This document shows positions 9,189 to 17,981 of a stretch of 64,000 bases of DNA, piece after piece. The stretch lies in assembly GCF_900177405.1 (NCBI RefSeq), contig NZ_LT840185.1:1231501-1295500 (forward strand), in the 5' to 3' direction. A program made the position numbers and the translations under genes. Each line of letters opens with the position of its first letter. The stretch's first letter is position 1. The DNA is from Allosphingosinicella indica (lineage in GTDB: Bacteria > Pseudomonadota > Alphaproteobacteria > Sphingomonadales > Sphingomonadaceae). The notes under the pieces were generated by a model. The model ran no database searches. It was not told where the DNA came from and saw nothing but the letters and a program-made list of their open reading frames with translations.

Positions 9189-10596
9189 GGGCAATCAATC
9201 TCCCGATCGTTCGAATGCGATGTGGGGCGGCCGTTTCGCCGACGGCCCCTCGGCGGTGATGCGCGAGATTAATGCCTCGATCCCGTTCGACAAGCGCCTT
9301 TGGCGGCAGGACATCGCCGGCTCGAAGGCGCATGTCGCGATGCTAGCCGCGCAGGGCATCGTCGCAGCCGCCGATGCAGGGGCGATCGCCAAGGGCCTCG
9401 ACGCCATCGCCGCCGAATATGAAGCGGACGGCGTGGCCGAGGATTTGGCGCTGGAAGACATCCACATGCATGTCGAGCACCGGCTGGCCGAGCTGATCGG
9501 CCCGGCGGCGGGGCGGCTCCACACCGCGCGATCGCGCAACGACCAAGTGGCGACCGATTTCCGCCTGTGGGTGCGCGATGCGATCGACGCGGTGGATGCG
9601 GGCCTCGCCGCCTTCCAGCGCGCATTGCTGGACCGCGCTGCCGAACATGCCGATACGGTGATGCCGGGCTTCACCCACCTCCAGGTCGCGCAGCCGGTGA
9701 CGCTCGGCCATCATCTCATGGCCTATCATGCGATGGCGGATCGCGACCGCTCGCGCTTCGCCGATGCGCGGGCGCGGCTCAACCGCTGCCCATTGGGCGC
9801 CGCCGCGCTCGCCGGCACCAGCTTCCCGATCGACCGCGCCGCCACCGCCGCCGCGCTCGGCTTCGACGGGCCGACCGCCAATTCGCTCGATTCGGTGAGC
9901 GACCGCGATTTCGCGCTCGATTATCTCACCGCCGCCGCGCAATGCGCGCTCCACCTCTCGCGGCTCGCCGAGGAATTCATCCTGTGGGCGAGCCAGCCGT
10001 TCGGCTTCGTTGCGTTGCCCGACGCTTATTCTACCGGCAGTTCGATCATGCCGCAGAAGCGCAACCCCGACGCGGCCGAGCTGGTGCGCGGCCATGCCGG
10101 GCGGATCGTCGGCGCCATGACGTCGCTGATGATTACCATGAAGGGCCTGCCGCTCGCCTATTCGAAGGACATGCAGGACGACAAACCGCCTCTGTTCGAG
10201 GCGCATGATCTGCTCGCGCTGTCGATCGCGGCGATGACCGGCATGGTTGAAAGCGCCGCCTTCGTGCCGGATCGGATGCGCGCGGCGCTCACCGCCGGCC
10301 ACGCCACCGCCACCGACCTCGCCGACTGGCTGGTCCGGGTTGCAGGCATTCCGTTCCGCGAGGCGCATCACATCACCGGCGGCGTAGTGAAGGCTGCGGA
10401 CGAAGCGGGGCTGCCGCTTTGGGACATGCCGCTCGACGCCTTCCAGGCGATCGACCCGCGCATCGACGCGTCGGTTTTCGATGTGCTCTCCATCGAGGCT
10501 TCGGTTAAGAGCCGGACGAGCTTCGGCGGCACCGCACCCGATCAGGTGCGCGCGCGGATCGCCGAGGCAAAGGCCGCGCTGGAGGACAAGGAATGA
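9187..10596 (+). CDS. argH: ArgH, argininosuccinate lyase
   Basis: Final enzyme of arginine synthesis, cleaving argininosuccinate to arginine and fumarate. The N-terminal MWGGRF motif, the central [15 protein letters not shown] and the fumarase-superfamily signature [12 protein letters not shown] are all visible. The start is ATG 9187 or ATG 9220. The former adds eleven residues before MWGGRF and is common in relatives, but neither has a clear Shine-Dalgarno. The stop overlaps the next gene (ATGA). Confidence 0.97.
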   Translation: MGNQSPDRSNAMWGGRFADGPSAVMREINASIPFDKRLWRQDIAGSKAHVAMLAAQGIVAAADAGAIAKGLDAIAAEYEADGVAEDLALEDIHMHVEHRLAELIGPAAGRLHTARSRNDQVATDFRLWVRDAIDAVDAGLAAFQRALLDRAAEHADTVMPGFTHLQVAQPVTLGHHLMAYHAMADRDRSRFADARARLNRCPLGAAALAGTSFPIDRAATAAALGFDGPTANSLDSVSDRDFALDYLTAAAQCALHLSRLAEEFILWASQPFGFVALPDAYSTGSSIMPQKRNPDAAELVRGHAGRIVGAMTSLMITMKGLPLAYSKDMQDDKPPLFEAHDLLALSIAAMTGMVESAAFVPDRMRAALTAGHATATDLADWLVRVAGIPFREAHHITGGVVKAADEAGLPLWDMPLDAFQAIDPRIDASVFDVLSIEASVKSRTSFGGTAPDQVRARIAEAKAALEDKE

Positions 10597-10880
10597 GGAT
10601 CGCCGCGCTCGCATTGCTGGTGCTGCTGGCCGGCTGCGGCAGCCGCGAGCCGCTGCGCCCCGCCGAAGGTCAGACGCCGCCGCCCGTCCCCGCGCAGGCC
10701 GCGCGCGGGCCGACCACCGACGAGATGCTGACGCCGACCGCGATCGCCCGGCCGCAGCGCGTCGACGAGGTGCTGACCCGATCCAATCCGCGCGAGGACG
10801 ACCGGTTCGATCTGCCGCCCTCCGACTTCGGGCCGGGCGCCGTGCCGCTGCCGCCAAGCGACGGGCCGGAGCCGAACTGA
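10593..10880 (+). CDS. Small lipoprotein upstream of lysA (LptM/LppL-like position)
   Basis: A 95-residue lipoprotein with signal [15 protein letters not shown] (Cys15), followed by a Pro-rich, probably disordered tail. Proteobacteria often carry a tiny lipoprotein directly ahead of lysA or dapF (LppL in pseudomonads, YifL/LptM in enterics, the latter a chaperone for the LPS translocon LptDE). Position and architecture suggest an equivalent here. The tail is longer than LptM and sequence proof is lacking. It overlaps argH by four bases and precedes lysA by six. Confidence 0.8.
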   Translation: MRIAALALLVLLAGCGSREPLRPAEGQTPPPVPAQAARGPTTDEMLTPTAIARPQRVDEVLTRSNPREDDRFDLPPSDFGPGAVPLPPSDGPEPN

Positions 10881-10886
10881 CGGCCG

Positions 10887-12161
10887 ATGCGGCATTTCGA
10901 TCTGCGGGGCGGGGTGATGCACGCCGAGGACGTGCCGATCCCCGACATCGCCGCCGCCGTCGGAACCCCGGTCTATATCTATTCCACCGCGACCATCGCG
11001 CGCCACGCCCGCGTCTTCCGTGAAGCGGTCGCCGCGACCGGCGATCCGCTGGTCGCTTATGCGGTGAAGGCCAATCCCAATCAGGCGGTGCTCGCCGCGG
11101 TGGCGCGGGCGGGGCTCGGCGCCGACGTCGTTTCTGGCGGCGAGCTAGCACGTGCTCGCGCAGCAGGCATTCCGGCGGACCGCATCGTCTTTTCCGGCGT
11201 CGGGAAGACCGAAGCGGAAATGGCGTTCGCGCTCGATGCGGGCATCTACCAGTTCAACCTCGAATCGCTGCCCGAAGCGGAAATGCTGTCCGCCGTCGCC
11301 GCGCGGATGGGCGTGACCGCGCCCGCCGCCTTCCGCGTCAATCCGGATGTCGACGCGGGCACCCACGCCAAAATCTCGACCGGCAAATCGGAGAATAAGT
11401 TCGGCATCCCGCATCGCGACGCGCTCGGCGCTTATGCACGGGCGGCGGCGCTTCCCGGCCTCGCGATGCACGGAATCGCGGTCCACATCGGCAGCCAGCT
11501 CACCGATCTCGCGCCACTCGAGCGCGCGTTCGAGACGGTCGGCGCGCTGATCGCGGAGCTGCGCCGCGCCGGCCATGACATACGTATCGCCGATCTCGGC
11601 GGCGGGCTCGGCGTGCCCTACGATCCCGATCAGCCGCTACCGCCCAGCCCGGAGGCCTATGGTGTGATGGTCGCGCGGGTTACGCGCGGCTGGAACGTGC
11701 GGCTGGTGTTCGAGCCGGGGCGGATGATCGTCGGCAATGCCGGCGCGCTCGTCACCCGCGTCATCCGCGTCAAGGAGGGGGTGGAGGCACCGTTCGTGAT
11801 CGTCGATGCGGGGATGAACGATCTGATGCGCCCTAGTCTCTACGACGCCTGGCACGACATCGTCGCCGTTCGGCCAAGCGGCGCGAAGGTCACTGCCAAT
11901 GTCGTCGGCCCGGTGTGCGAGACCGGCGACACCTTCGCGACGCTCCGCCGCATCGATCAAGTGGCGGCGGGCGATCTCGTCGCCTTCATGACCGCGGGCG
12001 CCTATGCGGCGACGATGGCGGGGACGTACAACAGCCGTCCGCTGACCGCCGAAGTCATGGTATCCGGCGATCGCTGGGCGGTGGTGCGGGACCGTCAGCC
12101 GATCGAAGCGTTGATCGCCGCGGACAGCGTCCCGCACTGGCTTGATGAGGAGAATGCATGA
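10887..12161 (+). CDS. lysA: LysA, diaminopimelate decarboxylase
   Basis: PLP enzyme converting meso-diaminopimelate to lysine. The PLP lysine is in VAYAVKANPNQAV. The glycine-rich phosphate site is IADLGGGLGVPYD. The C-terminal GPVCETGDTFA supplies the cysteine and glutamate of the active site. The length of 424 residues is normal. The stop overlaps galU by four bases. Confidence 0.97.
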   Translation: MRHFDLRGGVMHAEDVPIPDIAAAVGTPVYIYSTATIARHARVFREAVAATGDPLVAYAVKANPNQAVLAAVARAGLGADVVSGGELARARAAGIPADRIVFSGVGKTEAEMAFALDAGIYQFNLESLPEAEMLSAVAARMGVTAPAAFRVNPDVDAGTHAKISTGKSENKFGIPHRDALGAYARAAALPGLAMHGIAVHIGSQLTDLAPLERAFETVGALIAELRRAGHDIRIADLGGGLGVPYDPDQPLPPSPEAYGVMVARVTRGWNVRLVFEPGRMIVGNAGALVTRVIRVKEGVEAPFVIVDAGMNDLMRPSLYDAWHDIVAVRPSGAKVTANVVGPVCETGDTFATLRRIDQVAAGDLVAFMTAGAYAATMAGTYNSRPLTAEVMVSGDRWAVVRDRQPIEALIAADSVPHWLDEENA

Positions 12162-13027
12162 AACCCGTCCGCAAGGCCGTCTTCCCCGTCGCGGGGCTCG
12201 GCACCCGTTTCCTCCCCGCGACCAAGGCGATCCCCAAAGAAATGCTGACGGTGGTCGACCGGCCGCTCATCCAATATGCGGTGGACGAGGCGCGCGAGGC
12301 GGGGATCGAGCAGATCATCTTCGTCACCGGCCGCGGCAAGGGCGCGCTCGAGGACCATTTCGACATCGCATACGAGCTTGAGGCGGTGATGAAGGCGCGT
12401 GGCAAATCGCTCGACGCGCTGGAGCCGACCCGCCTCCCCGCCGGCGCGCTCGCCTCGATCCGCCAGCAGGAACCGCTTGGCCTCGGCCATGCCGTATGGT
12501 GCGCGCGCCATCTCGTCGGCGACGAACCCTTTGCGGTGCTGCTGCCCGACGATCTGATGGTCGGCGCCGAGGGCAAGAGCGGCTGCCTCGCGCAGATGAT
12601 GGAAACCTATGCCGCGGTCGGCGGTAACATCGTCTGCGCGCAGGAAGTGCCGAAGGAGCGCACCGCAAGTTATGGCATAATCACCCCCGGCGCGGCCGAG
12701 GGTGCGCGCACGGAAGTGAAGGGCTTGGTCGAAAAGCCGAAGCCCGAAGAGGCGCCCTCCACGCTCGCCATCGTCGGGCGCTATATCCTCCAGCCCGAGA
12801 TCATGGCGGTGCTCGACAATCAGGAGAGCGGCGCGGGCGGCGAGATCCAGCTCACCGATGCGATGGCGGCGCTGATCGGCCGCCAGCCGTTCCACGCCGT
12901 TACCGTCGATGCCGCCCGCTACGATTGCGGCGACCGGATGGGCTTCGTCACCGCCAACCTAGCGCTCGCGCTTCGCCGCGACGACATGGCGCCCGCGCTC
13001 CGCGCGATGATCGCCGACATCGCATGA
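12158..13027 (+). CDS. galU: GalU, UTP-glucose-1-phosphate uridylyltransferase
   Basis: Makes UDP-glucose for exopolysaccharide and envelope glycans. The nucleotide-binding motif GLGTRFLPATKAIPKEM is at the N-terminus. GLGHAVWCAR and KGLVEKPKP are the other family blocks. The 289-residue length is standard. It is coupled by ATGA overlaps on both sides (lysA upstream, transporter gene downstream), so it belongs to the argH-lysA transcript. Confidence 0.96.
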   Translation: MKPVRKAVFPVAGLGTRFLPATKAIPKEMLTVVDRPLIQYAVDEAREAGIEQIIFVTGRGKGALEDHFDIAYELEAVMKARGKSLDALEPTRLPAGALASIRQQEPLGLGHAVWCARHLVGDEPFAVLLPDDLMVGAEGKSGCLAQMMETYAAVGGNIVCAQEVPKERTASYGIITPGAAEGARTEVKGLVEKPKPEEAPSTLAIVGRYILQPEIMAVLDNQESGAGGEIQLTDAMAALIGRQPFHAVTVDAARYDCGDRMGFVTANLALALRRDDMAPALRAMIADIA

Positions 13028-13980
13028 GCTGCGACGCGATCCTGGTGGGGGACGGCCCCGTCCGCCGCCTCGATCGCGACGAGGCCGCAGCTTACGCCGG
13101 CCCCGGCTTCATCTGGGTCCATCTCGAGAATGCGAGCGACGACGAGCTGCTCGACATCCGCGCGCACGACGACATTCCCGAAGTCGCCGCCAATGCGCTG
13201 GTCGCGTTCGAGACGCGGCCGCGCTGCGACCGGATCGACGGCGGTGCGCTCGTCAATCTGCGCGGGCCGGCGGTGCAGGACACCGACGACAGCGATCGGC
13301 TGGTCTCGATCCGGCTATGGGTCCACAAGGGCAAGGTCAACAGCGTCACCCGCCGCCCGCTCGCCGCGACGCAAGCCGTGAAGGCCGAGATGGAGGCGGG
13401 CCGCATTCTCGACCCCGGCGATCTGGTCGCCGCATTCGCGCGCAACATCTCGATGGCGCTCGATCCCGAAGTCGCCGCGCTCGGCGACTTGCTCGACGAG
13501 TGCGAGAGCGGGCTGGACGAGGGCAATATCTACAATATGCGGCGCGAGATCGCGGGCCTGCGCGGCGATGCGATCGCCTACCGCCGCTTCGTCGCGCCGG
13601 ATCGCGATGCGCTCCAGGCGCTCGCTGCGCTGGATTTCGAGTGGCTGGCAGACGACGACCGGCTCCACATCCGCGAGGCGGCAGACCGGTTCGCGCGCAT
13701 GGCCGAGGAGCTGGAGGCGGTGCGCGAGCGCGCGGCGTTGCTCCACGAGCAACTGACCGATCTCCGCTCCGAGCTGGTCGATCACCGCTCGCTCTACATC
13801 TCGATCGTCGCCTTTATCTTCCTGCCGCTGACCTTTGTCACCGGCCTGTTGGGGATGAATGTCGGCGGCATCCCCTATGCGCATTCGCCCTGGGCCTTCT
13901 GGGGCGTGGTCGCCTTCTGCTTCGTAACCGGCATGGGCGTATTCGCCTGGTTCATGGTGCGCCATTGGCTGCGAAGCTAG
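13024..13980 (+). CDS. CorA/ZntB-family divalent-cation transporter
   Basis: Inner-membrane cation channel or transporter of the CorA superfamily. It has a long cytoplasmic N-terminal domain with a coiled-coil helix near residues 225-260. Two C-terminal transmembrane segments flank the selectivity loop, which here reads LGMNVGGIP, close to the classical GMN. The 318-residue size and soluble-domain sequence favour ZntB over CorA. The cation (Zn or Mg) cannot be decided from sequence. Confidence 0.88.
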   Translation: MSCDAILVGDGPVRRLDRDEAAAYAGPGFIWVHLENASDDELLDIRAHDDIPEVAANALVAFETRPRCDRIDGGALVNLRGPAVQDTDDSDRLVSIRLWVHKGKVNSVTRRPLAATQAVKAEMEAGRILDPGDLVAAFARNISMALDPEVAALGDLLDECESGLDEGNIYNMRREIAGLRGDAIAYRRFVAPDRDALQALAALDFEWLADDDRLHIREAADRFARMAEELEAVRERAALLHEQLTDLRSELVDHRSLYISIVAFIFLPLTFVTGLLGMNVGGIPYAHSPWAFWGVVAFCFVTGMGVFAWFMVRHWLRS

Positions 13981-14240
13981 TCTGCTTCCTGTGCGGGCGT
14001 CCGCTCGGGCTCCGCGTCGAATGGCATCATCCGGTACCGCGCAGCCGCGGCGGGCGGCATACCGAGCCGGTCCATCCGATCTGCCACCGCACCATCCACG
14101 CGACTTTCACCAACAAGGAACTGGCGCGCGATTTCTCCAGCGCCGATGCGCTTCGCGGCCATCCCGAGATGCGGACATTCCTGGATTGGATTGTCGGCAA
14201 GGAGCCGGATTTCCACGCGCCGACGCGGCGGAAGACGTGA
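13965..14240 (+). CDS. Small HNH-like protein overlapping the transporter gene
   Basis: A short protein with a compact HNH-type zinc/ββα core: CFLCGRPLG, then VEWHHPVPRSRGG, then HPICHRTIHATFTN. The frame is closed by TGA at 14238. Upstream it opens inside the 3' end of the transporter gene. TTG 13965 is the only plausible start near the core, giving 91 residues and a 16-base overlap. Too small to be a typical restriction enzyme. It may be a nicking or repair nuclease or a plain zinc-binding protein. Role unknown. Confidence 0.7.
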   Translation: MAAKLVCFLCGRPLGLRVEWHHPVPRSRGGRHTEPVHPICHRTIHATFTNKELARDFSSADALRGHPEMRTFLDWIVGKEPDFHAPTRRKT

Positions 14241-14242
14241 CC

Positions 14243-14809
14243 TCAGGCCTCCAGCACGATGTCCCAGTAAAGATAGTCGCGCCAAGTATCGTGGAGGTAG
14301 TTGGGCGGGAAACTGCGGCCATGCTCCTGGAGCTGCCAGCTCGTCGGGCGGATCGGCATGCGGTTGAGGTTCATATGCGCCTGCCGCGGCGTGCGACCGC
14401 CTTTCCGCAAATTGCACGGCGCGCAGGCGGTGGCGACATTCTCCCAGGTCGTCCGCCCACCCTGCGCGCGCGGCACGACATGATCAAAGGTCAGCTCCTT
14501 TGGGCTGCCGCAATATTGGCAGGCGAAGCGATCGCGCAGGAACAGGTTGAAGCGGGTGAAGGCGGGAAATTCGGACGGGCGGACGAACTGGCGGAGCGCG
14601 ATGACGCTGGGGATCTGCATCGTCCGCGTCGGGCTGTGCACCTCGCGCGCATAATTGGCGACGATGTCCACCCGTTCCAAAAAGACCGCCTTGACGGCGG
14701 TCTGCCAGGGCCAGAGGCTCAAAGGATAGTAGCTGAGCGGCGTATAGTCCGCGTTCAGCACCAGCGCGGGGCAACTGTCCGGATGCTTCAGAAGATCGGG
14801 ATGATACAT
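14243..14809 (-). CDS. HNH endonuclease
   Basis: A 188-residue HNH nuclease. The core is CQYCGSPKELTFDHVVPRAQ, then the Asn in TTWENVATAC, then APCNLRKGG. Two CxxC pairs likely bind a structural zinc. The C-terminus PTSWQLQEHGRSFPPNYLHDTW is a conserved tail of this chromosomal alphaproteobacterial family. Its role is not established, and no methylase neighbours it. ATG 14809 was chosen because the conserved part begins MYHPDLLKHPDSCPALVLNA. Upstream in-frame starts add an Arg-rich, unlikely stretch. It converges on the small HNH gene two bases away. Confidence 0.88.
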   Translation of the reverse strand: MYHPDLLKHPDSCPALVLNADYTPLSYYPLSLWPWQTAVKAVFLERVDIVANYAREVHSPTRTMQIPSVIALRQFVRPSEFPAFTRFNLFLRDRFACQYCGSPKELTFDHVVPRAQGGRTTWENVATACAPCNLRKGGRTPRQAHMNLNRMPIRPTSWQLQEHGRSFPPNYLHDTWRDYLYWDIVLEA

Positions 14810-14994
14810 CGGCCGGCACGTGCCCCTGGTTTCGCTGGCTTCCCGCGAAACGCCCGGCCCCCGGCCCTGTCGCACCCAAAGCAGGGAGAAAGACGGCTTG
14901 CGGTCGTCCATTCTCCTCATCGTCGCGCCCCTCTCGCCCGGGAACGTGACGGCGTCATGACAACACCAACAACGACTCGCGGTCAAGGGTCCGC

Positions 14995-15879
14995 ATGAGC
15001 CGCATCGTCACCCGCTTCGCACCCAGCCCGACCGGGCGGCTGCACCTCGGCCACGCCTATTCAGCGGTGCGCGCCCATGCGCTGGCGCGGGAGAGCGGCG
15101 GCGCCTTCCTGCTCCGCATCGAGGATATCGATGGCACCCGCTCGCGGCCCGAGCATATCGATGGCATCCTCGCTGATCTCGACTGGCTCGGCCTCGATTA
15201 TGACGATGCCATAAACTATCAGTCGGAGCGGCTGCCGCGCTATGCCGAGGCGCTCGACCGGCTGAAAGCGATAGGCCTTGCCTATCCCTGCTTCTGCACC
15301 CGCGCCGAGATCGCGGCGGAGATCGCCGCCAGCGCGCACGCCCCGCACGGCCCCGACGGCGCGCTCTATCCCGGCACCTGCCGCCGCCTGACCGCCGCGG
15401 ATCGCGCGGCGCGGATGGATGAGCCCCACGCCTGGCGGCTCGATACCGAGGCGGCACTGGCTGAGGTGCCTAGTCCGCTCACCTGGGATGATGCCCACGC
15501 CGGCACGGTCTTCGCGCGGCCCGATGCGTTCGGCGACGTGGTGCTCGCGCGCAAGGACGCGCCGACCAGCTATCACCTCGCCGTCACGCTCGACGATGCC
15601 GCGCAGGGCGTCACCGACGTCGTGCGCGGCGCCGATCTCTTCGCCGCCACCCACGTTCACCGGCTGCTGCAGACGCTGCTCGATCTGCCGGCGCCGCGCT
15701 ACCACCATCACCCGCTGCTCGCAGGCGAGGGCGGTGCGCGGCTCGCCAAGCGCCACGGCGCGCCGGCGCTCGCCGATCTTCGCCACGGGGGAATGGACGG
15801 CCCGGCGCTCGCGGCGGAGCTTCGTGAGGGCCGCCTCCCATCCGGATATTCGCTGGCACCGGCGGGCGTAGAGGACTAG
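14995..15879 (+). CDS. gluQ: GluQ, glutamyl-Q tRNA(Asp) synthetase
   Basis: A truncated glutamyl-tRNA synthetase paralogue that attaches glutamate to queuosine at the wobble base of tRNA(Asp). The class I motifs are TRFAPSPTGRLHLGHAYSA (HIGH region) and RLAKRHGAPAL (KMSKS-equivalent). Cysteines in YPCFCTRAE and YPGTCRR form the zinc site. At 294 residues it lacks the anticodon-binding half of GltX, which separates it from true GluRS. Confidence 0.95.
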   Translation: MSRIVTRFAPSPTGRLHLGHAYSAVRAHALARESGGAFLLRIEDIDGTRSRPEHIDGILADLDWLGLDYDDAINYQSERLPRYAEALDRLKAIGLAYPCFCTRAEIAAEIAASAHAPHGPDGALYPGTCRRLTAADRAARMDEPHAWRLDTEAALAEVPSPLTWDDAHAGTVFARPDAFGDVVLARKDAPTSYHLAVTLDDAAQGVTDVVRGADLFAATHVHRLLQTLLDLPAPRYHHHPLLAGEGGARLAKRHGAPALADLRHGGMDGPALAAELREGRLPSGYSLAPAGVED

Positions 15880-15889
15880 AGAGGCGGCC

Positions 15890-16096
15890 ATGCAGACGCT
15901 CCTCCTCATTCTCATCATCCTTGCTGCGCTGGCGACGCTCTACGTCCTGGTGCGCGGCGTTATCACGATGGCGCAGGGCAAGGACATCGGCGGCGTCCAG
16001 TCGCAATCGCTGATGCGCAAGCGGGTGATGTATCAGGCGGTGGCGATCGTCTTCGTCATCCTCTTCCTGATGCTCGCGCGCGGCGCGGGGAACTGA
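15890..16096 (+). CDS. HIG1-like twin-transmembrane protein
   Basis: A 68-residue inner-membrane protein with two hydrophobic helices (about 3-24 and 47-65) joined by a loop with the HIG1-type pattern AQGKD...QSLMRKRVMYQA. Related HIG1 proteins assist cytochrome oxidase. That role here is inferred from family only. Its TGA is one base before the CTG start proposed for the next gene, so the two are probably translationally coupled. Confidence 0.82.
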   Translation: MQTLLLILIILAALATLYVLVRGVITMAQGKDIGGVQSQSLMRKRVMYQAVAIVFVILFLMLARGAGN

Positions 16097-16097
16097 G

Positions 16098-16664
16098 CTG
16101 GTCAAGCTCAACAAGATCTACACCCGCACCGGCGACGCCGGCGAGACCGGGCTGGTCGATGGGTCGCGCGTGTCCAAGGCCGATCCGCGCATGGCGGCGA
16201 TCGGCGATGTCGACGAGGCTAACAGCGCGATCGGCGTGGCGCTGCTCCACGTTGCCGATGCCGATACGCGCGCGATGCTGGGCCGCATCCAGAACGAGCT
16301 GTTCGATCTCGGCGCCGACCTCGCGACGCCCGGCGAGGATTTCGCGCCCGGCGAGATGGCGCTTCGCATCGTGCCCGATCAGATCGCGCGGCTGGAGCGC
16401 GAGATCGACGCGATGAACGCGAAGCTCGAACCGCTCCGAAGCTTCATCCTGCCAGGCGGCGGCGCGGCCTCGGCGCATCTCCATCTCGCGCGCGCGACTG
16501 TGCGGCGGGCGGAGCGGTCGGCGGTCGCGGCGGGCGGCATCAACCCCGCGGCGCTTCAATATATCAACCGCTTGTCGGATCATATCTTCGTGCTCGCGCG
16601 TCTTGTGGCGCGTGATGAAGGCGGCGACACTCTCTGGCAGCCGGGGCAGACCCGGAGCGCCTGA
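16098..16664 (+). CDS. PduO-type cob(I)alamin adenosyltransferase, apparent CTG start
   Basis: Transfers adenosyl from ATP to cob(I)alamin to make coenzyme B12. The N-terminal ATP site LNKIYTRTGDAGETGLVDG is present only if translation begins at CTG 16098, directly before VKLNKIY. The first conventional start, GTG 16170, would remove this essential motif. An in-frame stop at 16068 and no ATG/GTG/TTG between leave CTG as the best choice. GGGGA lies six bases upstream, and the previous gene stops one base before. Also visible are GDVDEANSAIG and the C-terminal YINRLSDHIFVLAR. Length 188, normal for the family. Confidence 0.88.
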   Translation: MVKLNKIYTRTGDAGETGLVDGSRVSKADPRMAAIGDVDEANSAIGVALLHVADADTRAMLGRIQNELFDLGADLATPGEDFAPGEMALRIVPDQIARLEREIDAMNAKLEPLRSFILPGGGAASAHLHLARATVRRAERSAVAAGGINPAALQYINRLSDHIFVLARLVARDEGGDTLWQPGQTRSA

Positions 16665-16681
16665 GCGAGGAGGCTAGGGCG

Positions 16682-17926
16682 ATGGCAACCCAGAGCATCG
16701 GAGAGGACGAAGGGATTGCGGCGCGTTTCGCGGCGGTAAGGGCGCTCAGCCGCGACATCGCCGCGCCGCTCTCGGACGCAGATGCCACGCTCCAGCCGCA
16801 TCCCGACGCGTCACCCGCCAAATGGCATCTGGCGCACACAACCTGGTTCTTCGAGACTTTCGTGCTGCGCGATTGCGTACCCGGCTATGCGCTGCACGAC
16901 GATCGCTTCCCGTTCCTGTTCAACAGCTATTACGAGGGTGAGGGCGAGCGGCACGCGCGGGCGCGGCGCGGGATGATCAGCCGCCCCTCGCTCGACGAAG
17001 TGCGCGCCTATCGCGACCATGTCGATGCGGCGCTCGCTGCCGCGATCCCGGGGCTTCCGCCGGAGGCGCTGGCGCTGATCGAGCTCGGCCTCAACCACGA
17101 GCAGCAGCATCAGGAGCTGATGCTGATGGACCTCAAGGCCGCCTTCTTCGAAAATCCGCTCCACCCCGCCATCTGGCCGGCCCAGGCGCCAGCGCCGGTG
17201 ACCGCTCCGTCGCCGCTCGGCTGGACCGAGGGGCGCAGCGGCATCGCGCGCATCGGCCATGACGGACGCGGCTTCGCCTTCGATTGCGAGGGGCCGGCGC
17301 ACGACGTGCTGCTCCGCCGCCATGCGATCGCCGACCGGCTCGTCACCAACGGCGAATGGCGCACGTTCATGGACGATGGCGGCTATGAGATGCCAGCGTT
17401 GTGGCTTTCCGACGGCTGGGCCTGGGTGCAGACGGAAAAGGTCCGCGCCCCGCTCTATTGGGTGGAGCGCGATAGCGGCTGGCATCGCTTCGGTCTCGAT
17501 GGATTGCAGCCGGTCGCCGCAGCGGAGCCGGTGATGCACGTCAATTATTACGAGGCGGACGCGTTCGCACGCTGGGCCGGTGCGCGGTTGCCGACCGAAG
17601 CGGAGTGGGAGAGCGCGGCCGCCGCCGCCGATCCCGCCGCCGGCCATCAGCTAGATGCCGCAGGTCCGGTGCGGCCGCTGCCGGGCGGCGCGCTGTTCGG
17701 CGATGTTTGGAACTGGACGGCGAGTGCCTATCTGCCGCATCCCGGCTTCGCGCCGGCCGAGGGAACGGTCGGCGAGTATAACGGCAAGTTCATGTGCGGG
17801 CAGTTCGTGCTGAAGGGCGCGAGCTGCGGCACGCCGCGCGGCCATTCGCGCGCCAGCTACCGCAATTTCTTTTACCCACACCAGCGCTGGCAGTTCGCCG
17901 GCGTGCGCCTAGCCAAGGATCTTTGA
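16682..17926 (+). CDS. egtB: EgtB-like ergothioneine sulfoxide synthase
   Basis: Non-haem iron enzyme that joins trimethylhistidine to a thiol donor in ergothioneine synthesis. The N-terminal DinB-like helical domain carries the iron ligands in WHLAHTTWFFETF and NHEQQHQELMLMDL. The C-terminal half is a formylglycine-generating-enzyme-like fold ending GASCGTPRGHSRASYRNFFYPHQRWQF. The 414-residue length fits EgtB. It lies 55 bases upstream of egtD, so the pair forms the minimal bacterial pathway. Confidence 0.94.
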   Translation: MATQSIGEDEGIAARFAAVRALSRDIAAPLSDADATLQPHPDASPAKWHLAHTTWFFETFVLRDCVPGYALHDDRFPFLFNSYYEGEGERHARARRGMISRPSLDEVRAYRDHVDAALAAAIPGLPPEALALIELGLNHEQQHQELMLMDLKAAFFENPLHPAIWPAQAPAPVTAPSPLGWTEGRSGIARIGHDGRGFAFDCEGPAHDVLLRRHAIADRLVTNGEWRTFMDDGGYEMPALWLSDGWAWVQTEKVRAPLYWVERDSGWHRFGLDGLQPVAAAEPVMHVNYYEADAFARWAGARLPTEAEWESAAAAADPAAGHQLDAAGPVRPLPGGALFGDVWNWTASAYLPHPGFAPAEGTVGEYNGKFMCGQFVLKGASCGTPRGHSRASYRNFFYPHQRWQFAGVRLAKDL

Positions 17927-17981
17927 TGCGCCTCAATTCATGTGAAGGCGGCCGGCGTGCCTCGTCGCTAGGCTGCGCACA

